Both the position numbers and the translations under genes were made by a program. A DNA stretch of 64,000 nt from an uncultured SAR86 cluster bacterium (lineage in GTDB: Bacteria > Pseudomonadota > Gammaproteobacteria > Magnimaribacterales > D2472), in the NCBI GenBank assembly GCA_905181645.1, contig CAJIYN010000001.1, positions 661,334-725,333 of the forward strand, read 5' to 3'. Of the stretch, positions 14,984 through 28,885 are shown piece by piece. The notes under the pieces are model-generated. The model was not told the origin of the DNA. It did not search any database and saw nothing but the letters and a program-made list of their open reading frames with translations. Position 1 is the stretch's first letter, and every line of letters begins with the position of its first letter.

Positions 14984-15690
14984 ATGTTAGGTTTTAGCCA
15001 AGAATTTATATGGTTTGGAGTAGTATTTTATGACTTACTTTTAGCCGTTTTTTTATTTAGATACTATGGAAAGTATGGTCTTTATTGTGCGGTCATTCTA
15101 GGTATTATTCTTGCAAATCTTCAGGGTGGTAAAATAACTGAATTAACTATGTTTGGTTATACATTTAATGCAAGCATGGGAGCAATTCTGTATTCTGGTA
15201 TATATTTCTCAACTGATTTTTATTTTTAGTTGGATTATTTATGTTAATTTATTATAGATTATTCGGATTTATAGCAAATATTGCAGTTTTAGTTACATTG
15301 TTCATAAGTTTACAATTCTTACCCTCAAATTTAACAGGATCTGCATTAGAAGTTCATAATGCTATAAACATTTTAGCTAATTATTCCCCATATTTTATTA
15401 TTGGCTCTTTAACAGCCTACATAATTAGTCAAAAATTTGATGTATGGCTATTTCATTATCTTAAAGAGAAAACAAAGGGTAAAAAGCTATGGCTTAGAAA
15501 TAATGTATCAACTATGTTATCTCAACTACTAGATACGCTTATCTACCAAGCAACATGGATTATAGCTACAGATGTAACTTTTATGCAGGCCTTTCTTTTA
15601 GCTTCAACAAAGTATGTTTTAAAAGTTTGTATAGCATTAATTGATACTATATTTATCTATTGGGTTAGGGATTGGCAGGTTAATGAGTAA
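14984..15690 (+). CDS. yhhQ: Queuosine precursor transporter, YhhQ/VUT family, frameshifted
   Basis: Membrane protein of the DUF165 family that imports queuosine precursors such as preQ0. The N-terminal part (14984-15229) has FYDLLLAVFLFRYYGKYGLY and two or three membrane segments. The second part from 15241 has further segments and the family-typical SQKFDVWLFHYLKEKTKGKK followed by LWLRNNVSTMLSQLLDTLIY. The frame changes at about 15220, where the usual TD.L.E.YG stretch is shortened. I treat both parts as one gene. The start has a good purine-rich site (GGAAAAAGG) upstream. Confidence 0.82.
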
Positions 15691-15767
15691 TCTGAAGATC
15701 GTAAAAATTGGATATTACCTTTACAATTAAGTATTAAATTTGACCAAAAATATTGTAAATACAGCAA

Positions 15768-16169
15768 ATGACAAAGATAAATAAAACAAACGATGAGTGG
15801 AAGTTAGAACTTTCCGATGAATCATTCCAGGTCGCCAGGTTGGGAGGTACAGAGAGGCCTTTTACTGGAAAATATTGGGATTTTGAGCAAGAGGGCTCTT
15901 ATACATGCATATGTTGTGAGACTCCTTTATTTAAATCAGATTCTAAATTTGATGCAGGATGTGGTTGGCCAAGTTTTTTTCAACCTCTCAACGAGAAGGC
16001 TATTGATGAATTGCCTGATTATTCTCTACTAGCTCCAAGAACTGAGGTTAGATGTTCTAACTGCGATGCTCACTTAGGGCATGTTTTTAAGGATGGTCCA
16101 AATCCAACTGGACTCAGATATTGCATAAATTCAGTATCTTTAGAGTTTACAAATAAAAATAATACGTAG
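15768..16169 (+). CDS. msrB: Peptide methionine-R-sulfoxide reductase
   Basis: Repairs R-methionine sulfoxide in proteins. Intact at 133 residues. It shows the MsrB zinc cysteines as two CxxC pairs ([10 protein letters not shown] and [14 protein letters not shown]), the [10 protein letters not shown] block, and the catalytic cysteine in [13 protein letters not shown]. It sits 77 bases after the YhhQ-type gene, and its stop overlaps by one base the gtg proposed as the murJ start. Confidence 0.95.
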   Translation: MTKINKTNDEWKLELSDESFQVARLGGTERPFTGKYWDFEQEGSYTCICCETPLFKSDSKFDAGCGWPSFFQPLNEKAIDELPDYSLLAPRTEVRCSNCDAHLGHVFKDGPNPTGLRYCINSVSLEFTNKNNT

Positions 16170-17723
16170 TGCAGCAAAATAAGCCATTTATAAATACTGA
16201 TATGTTCAAGTCATATTTTAAAGTAGGTTCATGGACTGGATTATCTAGAGTCTTTGGTCTTTTAAGAGATATAACTACAACAACAGAGAACGTCATCAGG
16301 TCTTCATGATATTTTTGTAGTAGTACTAAAAATACCTAATGTGTTTAGGAGATTTTTTGCAGAGGGAGCTTTTAGTCAAGCATTTATTCCAATTTACAGT
16401 GAATATCAAGAACATAAATCAACAGAAGAGATTAAGGATTTCATTAATAATTTAGCAGGAACTCTTTTAATAATTCTTTTTATATTTACTTTAATTGCAT
16501 TATTTTTTGCTCCAATATTTATTTTTATTTTTGCTCCTGGATTTTATGTAGATGATTTTAAAAAGATTTAGCAGTAAATGTTCTAAGAATAATGTTTCCT
16601 TATTTAGGATTAATCTCTCTTGTAGCTTTTGCTGGCGGTATTCAGAATTCACATCAAAGATTCTCATTACCAGCTGCCACACCAATTATTTTTAATCTTT
16701 GTATAATTTTATCAGCATTTAGCGTGGGTTGTTTATTTTCAATTCCAATTGTAATTGCAACTCAAGATGAAGTTTTTAGTTTTATAGAGTTTAAAAACAT
16801 CAAACTAGCTCCGTTATCTCAAATTGACAGATTACCTATTCCTAAAATAGGAATGAGTAATGAAGGAGTAAAAAAAGTTTTTATATTAATGTTTCCTGCA
16901 ATTATCGCTGGGGGTGTCGCTCAAATTAATCTTTTGATTGATACAATTTTTGCATCTCTTCTTGTTACTGGAAGCCCTACTTGGTTATATGTCTCAGATA
17001 GGTTAATTCAATTTCCGCTTGGAATTTTTGCAATTGCCATTGGTACTGTTCTTTTACCAACTCTCTCCAGAGCAAATCAAAGAGGAGATCTGGTTTTATA
17101 CAAGGAGCAATTAAGGAAATCTCAACGACTGGTGATATTTTTAGCAATACCATCTCTTATAGGTCTAGCTATATGCTCAGAACATCTAATTAGCACTCTC
17201 TTTCAAAGAGGAGAGTTTCTATATTCGGATGTTGTACAAGCCTCCAAGAGTTTAGTTGCCTTTTCTTTTGGACTTCCATTTTTTATGTTGATGAAGGTTC
17301 TTGTTCCTGCATTTTTTTCAAGGAAAGATACTAAAACCCCTATGTATGCAGCAATAACTGCTTTAACTTTAAACATTGCTTTAAATTATTATTTTGCAAT
17401 CATTTTAGGATATGGTCATACCGGTTTAGCGCTTGCTAGTTCAATAGCTGCTTTGCTGAGCTCTGGTATTTTATTTACAATCTTAGTAAAGGATAAATAT
17501 ATTCAATTAAGTAATCCATTCAATAAATTTAATTTAGCTTTAATGGTAGGCTCATTTTCAATCATTATATTTTTGTTATATGGACCTTTTAATATCGAGT
17601 TCGATTCATTAAGTTTTTTTGAACGATTATTAAATCTAACTTTAGAAGTAGGAATTTCTATTATTTCTATATCTATTAATAACAAGAGCTATTATTGGCG
17701 GTAAATTAAGGGAGCTGTTTTAA
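16169..17723 (+). CDS. murJ: Lipid II flippase MurJ (MviN), frameshifted
   Basis: Polytopic inner-membrane protein of the MOP superfamily that flips lipid II for cell wall synthesis. The start is either gtg at 16169 or atg at 16202, same frame, leading into YFKVGSWTGLSRVFGLLRDI. Frameshifts at about 16280 and 16570 interrupt VFRRFFAEGAFSQAFIPIY and NVLRIMFPYLGLISLVAF. Later the protein is continuous (LLIDTIFASLL, DRLIQFPLGIFAIAIGTVLL, RKDTKTPMYAA). Residues around 16740-16830 (ATQDEVFSFIEF) do not match the family and may be a replaced patch. A last frameshift near 17690 restores the basic C-terminus AIIGGKLREL ending at 17723. ribF starts 5 bases later. Confidence 0.9.
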
Positions 17724-17728
17724 GGATC

Positions 17729-18675
17729 ATGTATTTGATAAGAGGGCAAAATAATATCTCTTTATTTAAGAAGAGACATCCTAAAACTTTCATGTCTGCA
17801 ACTATTGGTAACTTTGATGGATTACATATTGGCCATCAAGCAATTTTAGATAATTTAAAAAAAGAAGCTAATGAGTTAGGCACATCAACATTAGTTTTTT
17901 TTACCGAACCTCATGCAGCAGAATATTTTTCTGCAAAAGGTCTTACAAATAACCAATCGCCTCCAAGACTATGTCCATGGAGAGAGAAATTTAGATTACT
18001 AAATAATTATGGTATTGATTATTCATATTCTTTGGTTTTTAATTCTTCTCTTAAATCATCTTCCTGAAAATTTTATAAAAGATATTTTAGAAGAAATGAA
18101 TATAAAATCTTTAACAGTTGGAGATGATTTTAGATTTGGCGCTCAAAGAGTTGGTGATTTCAACTTACTTAAAGAATGGGGCCATAAAACAAATGTAATT
18201 GTTTCAAATACTGAGACCGTATTATACGAAGAGGAAAGAGTTAGTAGTACCAGGATAAGAAAAGCTCTTTTGGAAAGTAATTTTAAACTAGCTAATATTT
18301 TATTAGGTAGACCTTATATTTATTCTGGAAAAGTAGTTTATGGTAATCAGCTCGGAAGAACAATTAATATCCCGACTGCAAATCTATGGATACCTAAGCA
18401 AAAACTATCTATTTCAGGCGTTTATGCTGTTAACTGTGTTTTTCAAGGTAAAAAATATAAAGGCATATCAAATATGGGAGTGAGGCCAACTGTTGGAGGT
18501 GAACAGCCTGTTTTAGAGGTTCATTTATTTAATTTTTCTGGAAATCTTTATAATAAGTATTTATCTGTTGAATAGAAGGTCAAGATTAGAGATGAAAAAA
18601 AGCTTCGAAAGTTTAGATTTTTTAAAAGAACAGATACAAAAAGACATATCTTTGGCTAAAAAACTTTTACAATAG
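17729..18675 (+). CDS. ribF: Bifunctional riboflavin kinase/FAD synthetase, frameshifted
   Basis: Makes FMN and FAD from riboflavin. The N-terminal nucleotidyltransferase domain has the FAD synthetase start [15 protein letters not shown] and [15 protein letters not shown], followed by [10 protein letters not shown]. The C-terminal kinase domain has [26 protein letters not shown] and the GVRPTVGG block. Frameshifts fall near 18060 and 18575. After the second, the C-terminus ([19 protein letters not shown]) ends at 18675. Length is about 315 codons, normal. The neighbourhood murJ-ribF-ileS-lspA-ispH is the classical gammaproteobacterial order. Confidence 0.93.
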
Positions 18676-18683
18676 CAATAATT

Positions 18684-21374
<2,691 letters not shown>

Positions 21375-21382
<8 letters not shown>

Positions 21383-21824
21383 AGCATCAATTTGTATTTA
21401 CCTAAGTTTCCTACTTTTAATAGACATCGCTTTTAAACATATTGCATTAGGGAACCTTACGCCTTATGAAAATATATATTTTCTACCATTCCTTAACTTT
21501 TATCTAACATTCAATACTGGCATTGCTTTTAGTATGTTTGATTTTGGTATTACTGTTGAGTTACCACCCTCATTGATTGTTCCGTCTTCATTGAAGTTAA
21601 TGTCACCAATGAAAACGTAATAGACTAAGCCAAACTGCATTGGTGTTAATAGTTGGAGGTGCTCTTGGTAATATTCTAGATAGAGCAGGTGATGGAGCTG
21701 TAACAGATTTCTTACATTTTTATATTAATAATTTTTCATTTTTCATTTTTAATCCTGCAGATGCTTTTATAATTATTGGAGCTTTATTATTAATATTTTT
21801 CGGCATTAAAACACAGAATAATAA
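21375..21824 (+). CDS. lspA: Lipoprotein signal peptidase II, disrupted
   Basis: Inner-membrane aspartyl protease that removes lipoprotein signal peptides. I place the start at a ttg inside the ileS end (LSRASICIYLSFLLLIDIAF); an atg at 21336 in the same frame is an alternative. The FNTGIAFSMF block is followed by about 70 bases of unrelated sequence. The second half then shows GGALGNILDRAGDGAVTDFL and FNPADAFIIIGALLL, with both catalytic aspartates (NILDR and NPADA). The end at 21824 assumes a frameshift restoring the stop directly before ispH. Confidence 0.85.
21545..21617 (-). other. Short foreign segment inside lspA, open on the minus strand
   Basis: The minus strand reads YVFIGDINFNEDGTINEGG, a secreted or phage-like acidic peptide, while the plus frame gives nonsense for LspA. 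It replaces the segment between the first two conserved LspA blocks. Source unknown. Confidence 0.5.
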
Positions 21825-22766
21825 ATTAAAGTATTATTATCTGCTCCAAGAGGTTTTTGTGCTGGAGTAGATAGAGCTATTGATATAGTAAATAGGGCGT
21901 TAGAAGTATATGGAAGTCCTGTCTATGTTAAGCATGAAGTTGTTCATAATCGTTTTGTTGTCGAGAGCTTAAGTCTCAAGGAGTTATTTTTGTTGATGAA
22001 TTAGATGAGGTCCCAGAATCAGCCCATGTAATTTTTAGCGCTCATGGTGTGTCAGATAAGGTAGAGCAAGAGGCTATTAAATTTAAATTACGTTCATTTG
22101 ATGCAACCTGCCCTTTAGTAACAAAAGTACACAGTGAAGTTCAACGTCATGCTAGGGCGGGAAGGGATATTATACTTATAGGCCATGATGGACATCCTGA
22201 GGTTGAAGGTACCCTAGGCAAACATCATCCAGGGGAATCTGGTAGCCAAATTTATTTAGTTCAGGATGAAGAGGAGGCAATATTTTAATAAAAATAAAGA
22301 AGTTGCTTATGTAACACAAACTACGCTATCAATTGATGATACAAGTAATATAATAAAAGTAATTAAAGATAAATATAAAAATGTCATAGAGCCATCTAGA
22401 GGTGATATTTGCTATGCAACTACTAACAGGCAAAATGCGGTTAAAGATCTAACTCTTAAATGCGATATAATTTTTGTAGTAGGATCTGAAAATAGTTCAA
22501 ATTCAAATAGATTAAAAGAAATATCAACACGTGCAGGGTGTGAAGCGATATTGATTGATGAGTTTAGTGATTTAGATTTAGAAAAAATTAGAAATGTTAA
22601 TAAAATTGCTATTACTGCAGGAGCATCAGCCCCTGAGGATAGAGTGCAAGAAATAGCACTAGCGCTTAGAGACTTTACTGGCGGTGTTATAAATGAAATT
22701 GGAAAAGATGAAGAAAATATTGTCTTTAAGATGCCGCCTGAATTAAGAAAAGAACGAGTTAAATAA
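21825..22766 (+). CDS. ispH: 4-hydroxy-3-methylbut-2-enyl diphosphate reductase, frameshifted
   Basis: Last enzyme of the MEP isoprenoid pathway, making IPP and DMAPP with a 4Fe-4S cluster. The three cluster cysteines are present: [24 protein letters not shown] and [11 protein letters not shown]. Other blocks are [31 protein letters not shown] and [10 protein letters not shown]. The readable frame starts at an att at 21825, which may be a damaged atg. Frameshifts lie near 21965 and 22280. It follows lspA directly, the standard pairing. Confidence 0.94.
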
Positions 22767-22806
22767 CCTTATTTGTCAAAATTAATTTCATATGGGATAT
22801 TAAGTT

Positions 22807-23283
22807 ATGTCCTTAATAAATATAAAAGATAATCTTATAGAGGGAGCCATTTTTTATCCTTCCCCTAACCATGATAGTAGGCCAAAAAACATAGATATTT
22901 CTTTAATAGTTGTGCATGCAATTAGTTTACCTCCAGGAAAGTATGGAGGAAATGAAATAAAAGATTTCTTTTTAAATAAATTTGACAAAACCGATCTTTC
23001 AAGTTCAAATTTTAAAGGGTTACCAAGTATGGTTTCTGGGACATTTAAAATAAAATTCTTAAAAAATCACCAATTTGCTTACGCATTAATTTCAAGAAAT
23101 AGATACGAAGTCGATCTCAGTTTTAATACTGATATCGTTGATAATGAATTCACCAATGAACTGCCTGGAATAACAAAATATTTTGTTAAAACTTATTCCA
23201 ATCTATCAAAAGATAGATTAGTAGGACATTCAGATATTGCACCAGGAAGAAAAACGGACCCTGGTTCTGGTATTATCTTATAG
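22807..23283 (+). CDS. ampD: 1,6-anhydro-N-acetylmuramyl-L-alanine amidase AmpD, central part replaced
   Basis: Cytoplasmic zinc amidase of peptidoglycan recycling. The N-terminus has SPNHDSRP and the zinc-ligand region LIVVHAISLPPGKYGG. The C-terminus has VGHSDIAPGRKTDPGSG with the other zinc ligands. Between about 23010 and 23175 the residues (for example NRYEVDLSFNTDIVDNEF) do not match AmpD, and the usual RRDG...WHAG...IELEG part is missing. The 3' end is probably also shifted, because the frame stops right after DPGSG. It lies immediately before ampG, its functional partner. Confidence 0.85.
   Translation: MSLINIKDNLIEGAIFYPSPNHDSRPKNIDISLIVVHAISLPPGKYGGNEIKDFFLNKFDKTDLSSSNFKGLPSMVSGTFKIKFLKNHQFAYALISRNRYEVDLSFNTDIVDNEFTNELPGITKYFVKTYSNLSKDRLVGHSDIAPGRKTDPGSGIIL
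23010..23175. other. Unrelated segment inside ampD
   Basis: AmpD homology is lost across this stretch and regained on both sides in the same frame. The encoded peptide (FKGLPSMVSGTFKIKFLKNH and onward) is not recognised. Its boundaries are estimated from where family motifs stop and resume. Confidence 0.45.
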
Positions 23284-23293
23284 CGATTAATTT

Positions 23294-24529
23294 ATGAATT
23301 TAAAACAAATAAGTATTTGCTTTCTAGGCTTTGCATCTGGATTACCATATATGCTAGTTTTTGTAACACTTGGAACATGGCTAGCTGTAATAAATCTAGA
23401 TTTAGCAACAATAGGATTTTTTGCCTGGATCGTATTAACTTACTCATTAAAATTTTTTTGGTCCCCGCTAGTTGATAATTTTTCTGTGCCAATTTTAAAT
23501 AGATATGGGGCAAGGAAGAGCTGGATTATTTTGATGCAGATTCTAATAATAATTTTTTTATTGTTAATTTCAATTACAGACCCATTAACTAATCTAAGTT
23601 TATTTGCTCTATTTGCATTCTTTGTTGCTTTTTTTGGCTCCATCCAAGATATTGCCATTGATGCTTTTAGAATAGAACTTGCTGAAATAGATGAGCAGGG
23701 TAATTTGGCTGCAAGTTATCAATTTGGATATAGAATAGCAATCCTAGTAGCTACATCAGGAGCTCTTATACTAGCCTCAAGAACTAATTGGCCATTTGTT
23801 TATCAGTTAATGTCTCTATTTATGATTTTAGGAATTATTGGATTATTATTAGTTCTAATAAAAATACCTCGCTTAAACGATGAAATAATACCATTAAAGC
23901 CTCTATCCTAATTCCATTAAATGATTTTTTTAATCGATTTGGCCTCTATGCCTCGGTACTGCTTTTATCAATAATTGGTACCTATAGGCTTACCGACATA
24001 ATGACAGGTCAAATTATTAATCCTTTTTATATTCAAATGGGATATTCACTTGAGGAAATAGGATTTGTTGTAAAAACAGTAGCTTTAGCTGCCTCAATTT
24101 TTGGTTTTTTTGTGGGCGGTAAATTAATTAAATCTGCTGGTGTTAAAAACTCTAATCATGCCAGGCTCTTTTTTAGTGATGTTAACAAATTTATTTTTTG
24201 CTTATATTGCCATATCAGAAAAAAGCTTAATATCGTTATCCATAATTGTAGCGCTAGACAGTATAGCTGCTGGAGTGGTGGGAACTGTAAATATTACTTT
24301 TTTAACAAGCTTGGTCTCAAAAAAATATACAGCTGTTCAATATGCATTATTTACGTCATTTATGATGCTGCCCGGAAAAATTCTTGCAGGATTTTCTGGC
24401 CTTATAATAATTAAGTTAGGTCTAATTTTTGGAGATAGCTATGGCTGGATGTCATTTTTTATAATTACTTCAGCCTTAACAATACCCTCAATTCTATTAA
24501 TAAGATTTTATAAAGATATATATGGATAA
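23294..24529 (+). CDS. ampG: Muropeptide permease AmpG, MFS transporter, frameshifted
   Basis: Imports anhydro-muropeptides for recycling. The start MNLKQISICFLGFASGLPYM carries the AmpG-typical GFASGLP, followed by KFFWSPLVDNF, the DIAIDAFRIE block and QFGYRIAILVATSGA. Frameshifts near 23910 and 24150 break the frame, but the membrane pattern continues (DIMTGQIINPFYIQMGYSLE, ALFTSFMMLPGKILAGFSG). About twelve membrane segments are expected. Adjacent to ampD, making a peptidoglycan-recycling pair, and overlapping the next gene by 8 bases. Confidence 0.9.
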
Positions 24530-24875
24530 AATTATTTATTTCGTTCGATTTGTATTCTTTTTAACAATTTTATTTACCTCTGTAATGAGTTTTATTTCAA
24601 TAGATGCATCAACTGCAAAGTTTTTGCTTCAAGATAAATTACTTCATTTTCTAGCATTTACTGTAATTACTTTTTTAGCATATGCATCTGATTTTAAAAT
24701 AAAAAGAATTTTCTTATTTTTATTATTAATTTTGTATGGATTCTTAATTGAAGTTATTCAGAACTCTTTAGAATATAGAACTTTTGAATTATATGACTTA
24801 CTTTCTGATATTATTGGTGTAATCGTTGGCTATATGTCCTGGAAATATCTTAAAAAGTTCTATCCTGACTATTGA
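24522..24875 (+). CDS. VanZ-like family membrane protein
   Basis: A small membrane protein of 117 residues with four hydrophobic segments. The VanZ-like signature is visible: DKLLHFLAFTVITFLAY, then GFLIEVIQ, then FELYDLLSDIIGVIVGY. The family has no firmly established general function; some members are linked to glycopeptide resistance. It overlaps the ampG end, so it is probably co-transcribed with ampD-ampG, which suggests an envelope role. Confidence 0.8.
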   Translation: MDKIIYFVRFVFFLTILFTSVMSFISIDASTAKFLLQDKLLHFLAFTVITFLAYASDFKIKRIFLFLLLILYGFLIEVIQNSLEYRTFELYDLLSDIIGVIVGYMSWKYLKKFYPDY

Positions 24876-24974
24876 TTTATTAGAATTAGTCCATAACTAA
24901 CGGTTAGAATAAATTTTTTATTAAATAACTTAATTTAAGTAATTTTTATAATTCATAAAGTAGGGAGAATACTA
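24876..24974. promoter_or_regulatory. groESL upstream region
   Basis: A 99-base gap before groES. A small perfect dyad CTAAC-G-GTTAG is at 24897-24907, and the ribosome site AGGGAG is at about 24962-24967. There is no CIRCE element and I see no convincing sigma-32 promoter, so heat-shock control cannot be read from the sequence. Confidence 0.35.
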
Positions 24975-25265
24975 ATGAAATTAAGACCTTTACATGACAA
25001 GGTTCTTGTCGAGCGAACTGAAGAAGAAAAAACATCAGCAGGTGGAATTATTCTATCTGGAACTGCTACAGAAAAACCATCACAAGGTGTTGTTATAGCT
25101 GTTGGTCCAGGTAAGAAAAATGATTCTGGAGAAGTTATGCCAATTGGAGTCAACACAGGAGATTTAGTTATCTTTGGTCCTTATGGTGGAAGTGAAGTAA
25201 AAATCGATGGTAATGAATATCTTATCTTAAGTGAGAGTGATATTTTTGGTGTTATTGAATCTTAA
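24975..25265 (+). CDS. groES: Co-chaperonin GroES
   Basis: 10-kDa lid of the GroEL chaperonin. Intact at 96 residues, normal length. It starts MKLRPLHDKVLVERTEEEKT and contains the mobile loop with SAGGIILSGTATEKPS, then GVVIAVGPGKK. It has a strong AGGGAG ribosome site. groEL follows after 28 bases, making a standard two-gene operon. Confidence 0.98.
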   Translation: MKLRPLHDKVLVERTEEEKTSAGGIILSGTATEKPSQGVVIAVGPGKKNDSGEVMPIGVNTGDLVIFGPYGGSEVKIDGNEYLILSESDIFGVIES

Positions 25266-25269
25266 TTAA

Positions 25270-26925
<1,656 letters not shown>

Positions 26926-26936
26926 TTAGAGAGCTA

Positions 26937-26982
26937 ATTATTAAAAAATGTCATGAGTGTTTTTTTATGTTTTTTTAATAAT
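26937..26982. terminator. Possible bidirectional terminator between groEL and corB
   Basis: A perfect 12-base inverted repeat lies between the convergent genes: ATTATTAAAAAA at 26937-26948 and TTTTTTAATAAT at 26971-26982, with a 22-base loop. The stem is only A/T and its right arm overlaps the last codons of corB, so its strength is uncertain, but each strand would end in a U tract. Confidence 0.4.
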
Positions 26983-28210
26983 CTTAACTTGGGCTATTGA
27001 ATTATCTTCGATCTGTATAATTTCGAATCTATAACCATTTATTTCAACACAAAGGTTAGCTTGGGGTATTTGATCTAAGTACTCTGTAAGCAAGCCATTA
27101 ATTGTTTTAGAATTTATTTCTGGTATTAACCATTTTGAATATTTATTTAGATCCCTGATTTTACAATTACCATCAGTAACAATTGACCCATCTTTTCTTT
27201 TTATAAATTCTTTTTCAAACTCAATCTTTTCATTACCAAATCTTCCAACTATCTCAGCAAAAATATCCTCTAAAGAAATTAGACCCTCAATTTCACCATA
27301 CTCGTCGACTACCATCCCAATATTTCTCTCAGATTTTTGAAATTCACTGAGTTGTTTAATTAGAGTGGTTGATTGAGATACAAAGTAAGTTTCCATAAGA
27401 ATGCTCTTAAAATCATCTTTTTCTTTTAATAAATTTAAAAAAGAATGAGAGTCTTTTAAATGTAGAACTCCCAATATCCCATCAATTGAATCTTTATAAA
27501 CTGGAAGGAGAGAGTAAGAGCTTGATTCTATAATATGTTTTGCATTTTCAAATGAATCGTTAATATTAATACCAATAACCTCTGACGTCGGTATCATAAT
27601 ATCTTCCACAACTAATTCTTCCATACCGAGAATAGATGAAAGCATTTCTTTAAATTGGAAAGGTATCAAGTCGCCTGACTCTTCAAGAAGCGTCCTTAAC
27701 TCTTGAGTATTAAGATTATCATTAGCATGTGATTTTTTAATATCTAACTTAATAAGTCTTAATATTCTTGAACATGCTTTTAGAAGTTCTACAAAAAAGG
27801 AAACTAAATACTTTGAGTAAACCGGAAGATTTTATTGCAAATTCCTCAGGCTTAATAGCTGCTATAGTCTTTGGTGTAATTTCTGAGAAGATTAATACAA
27901 AGATAGTTAGCAAGATAGACCCAACTAACACACTGCCATTAAAATAATCTAACATCAAAATAGTTACAATCGCTGAGGCTAGTATATTGGCAAAATTATT
28001 CCCTACTAATATTGCAGATAAGAGTCGATCAGGTCTTTTAAGTAAATCTAATGCCCTTGCTGCACCTTTATTATTTTTCTTTGATAGATTTTTAAGCTTG
28101 ACCTTATTAGAGGCCATCATTCCAGTTTCAGATCCTGAAAAAAATCCAGAAAGTACTAACAGAAATATTAATACTATTATTAAAAATAATAACGAGGGGT
28201 TTTCTAACAT
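26965..28210 (-). CDS. corB: CNNM/CBS-domain transporter-associated protein, CorB (YfjD) family, frameshifted
   Basis: Membrane protein of the CNNM-CBS-CorC family, linked to magnesium or cobalt transport. The N-terminal part (28210-27749) has the CNNM domain with GFFSGSETGMMASNKVKLK, LVGNNFANILASAIVTIL and FSEITPKTIAAIKPE. The second part has a CBS pair (VEDIMIPTSEVIGININDSF, MVVDEYGEIEGLISLEDIFA) and the C-terminal CorC/HlyC domain. The frame breaks at about 27670-27770. It overlaps ypjD by one base, and in E. coli the same neighbours (ypjD, corB) sit upstream of the rpsP region. Confidence 0.88.
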
Positions 28211-28783
28211 TAAGCTATTGTACTAAAAATAAATGAATTCCCTAAATAGGCTATTAATATAAATATTAAGGTAAAAACCAAACCTCTTACTGCATACTTA
28301 GTTCTTAAATTAAAGAATTTCATTCCAATCAATATTGCAAAATAAATTAACCAAGAAATTAAAGTATATAAGGCCTTAAGTTGTATCTCTGTTGTAACAA
28401 TATCAGTAATATAAAAACCACTTAACAAAGCAAAACTTAAAAAAGCTATACCAAGGCCAGCGAGTTTAAAGGTAGTTTGATAATTCTTCTCTATAGAAAT
28501 TGGCATTAAGTCATTAACTTCTCCACTTTTAACTTTATTTACACGCCACTCTAGTAAAAATACCTCATAACTAGCAATAAATAAAAATGCTATCGACATG
28601 CTCGTAACGTAAAAATGAAGTGACGTCATTAAGTCATTAGATTGCTGACTGTAAAAAATAAAATAGAAAAAAAAGCCTATTAAACAAGCAATTATACTAA
28701 TTGTATCTGTTAGATCTTTTATAGAATATTTTCGTGAGAAAATACGCAGTAGTTGAGCTTAGTGCTATGTATAAAAGGTTCAT
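28210..28783 (-). CDS. ypjD: Inner-membrane protein YpjD, cytochrome c assembly (CcsA-like) family, frameshifted
   Basis: Polytopic membrane protein with similarity to CcsA/CcmC-type cytochrome assembly proteins. The intact frame covers 28629-28210 (SIAFLFIASYEVFLLEWRVN, YTLISWLIYFAILIGMKFF, KYAVRGLVFTLIFILIAYLG). An upstream piece in another frame (MNLLYIALSSTTAYFL) starts at 28783, joined by a frameshift near 28715. Expected size is about 190 residues here, shorter than the E. coli 260. ffh, which usually lies between ypjD and rpsP, is absent. Confidence 0.75.
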
Positions 28784-28885
28784 TTAAATGTTAGTTTGTA
28801 AAAACTTATATATTAATACTATCAAAATTATCAAGGTTAAACTAAAATACACGCCTTTTTAACATAAATTTTAATTTGAGACAGT

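Noticed and set aside
24876..24974. CIRCE/HrcA operator before groES
   Set aside because: The only dyad, CTAAC-G-GTTAG, does not resemble the CIRCE arms or spacing.
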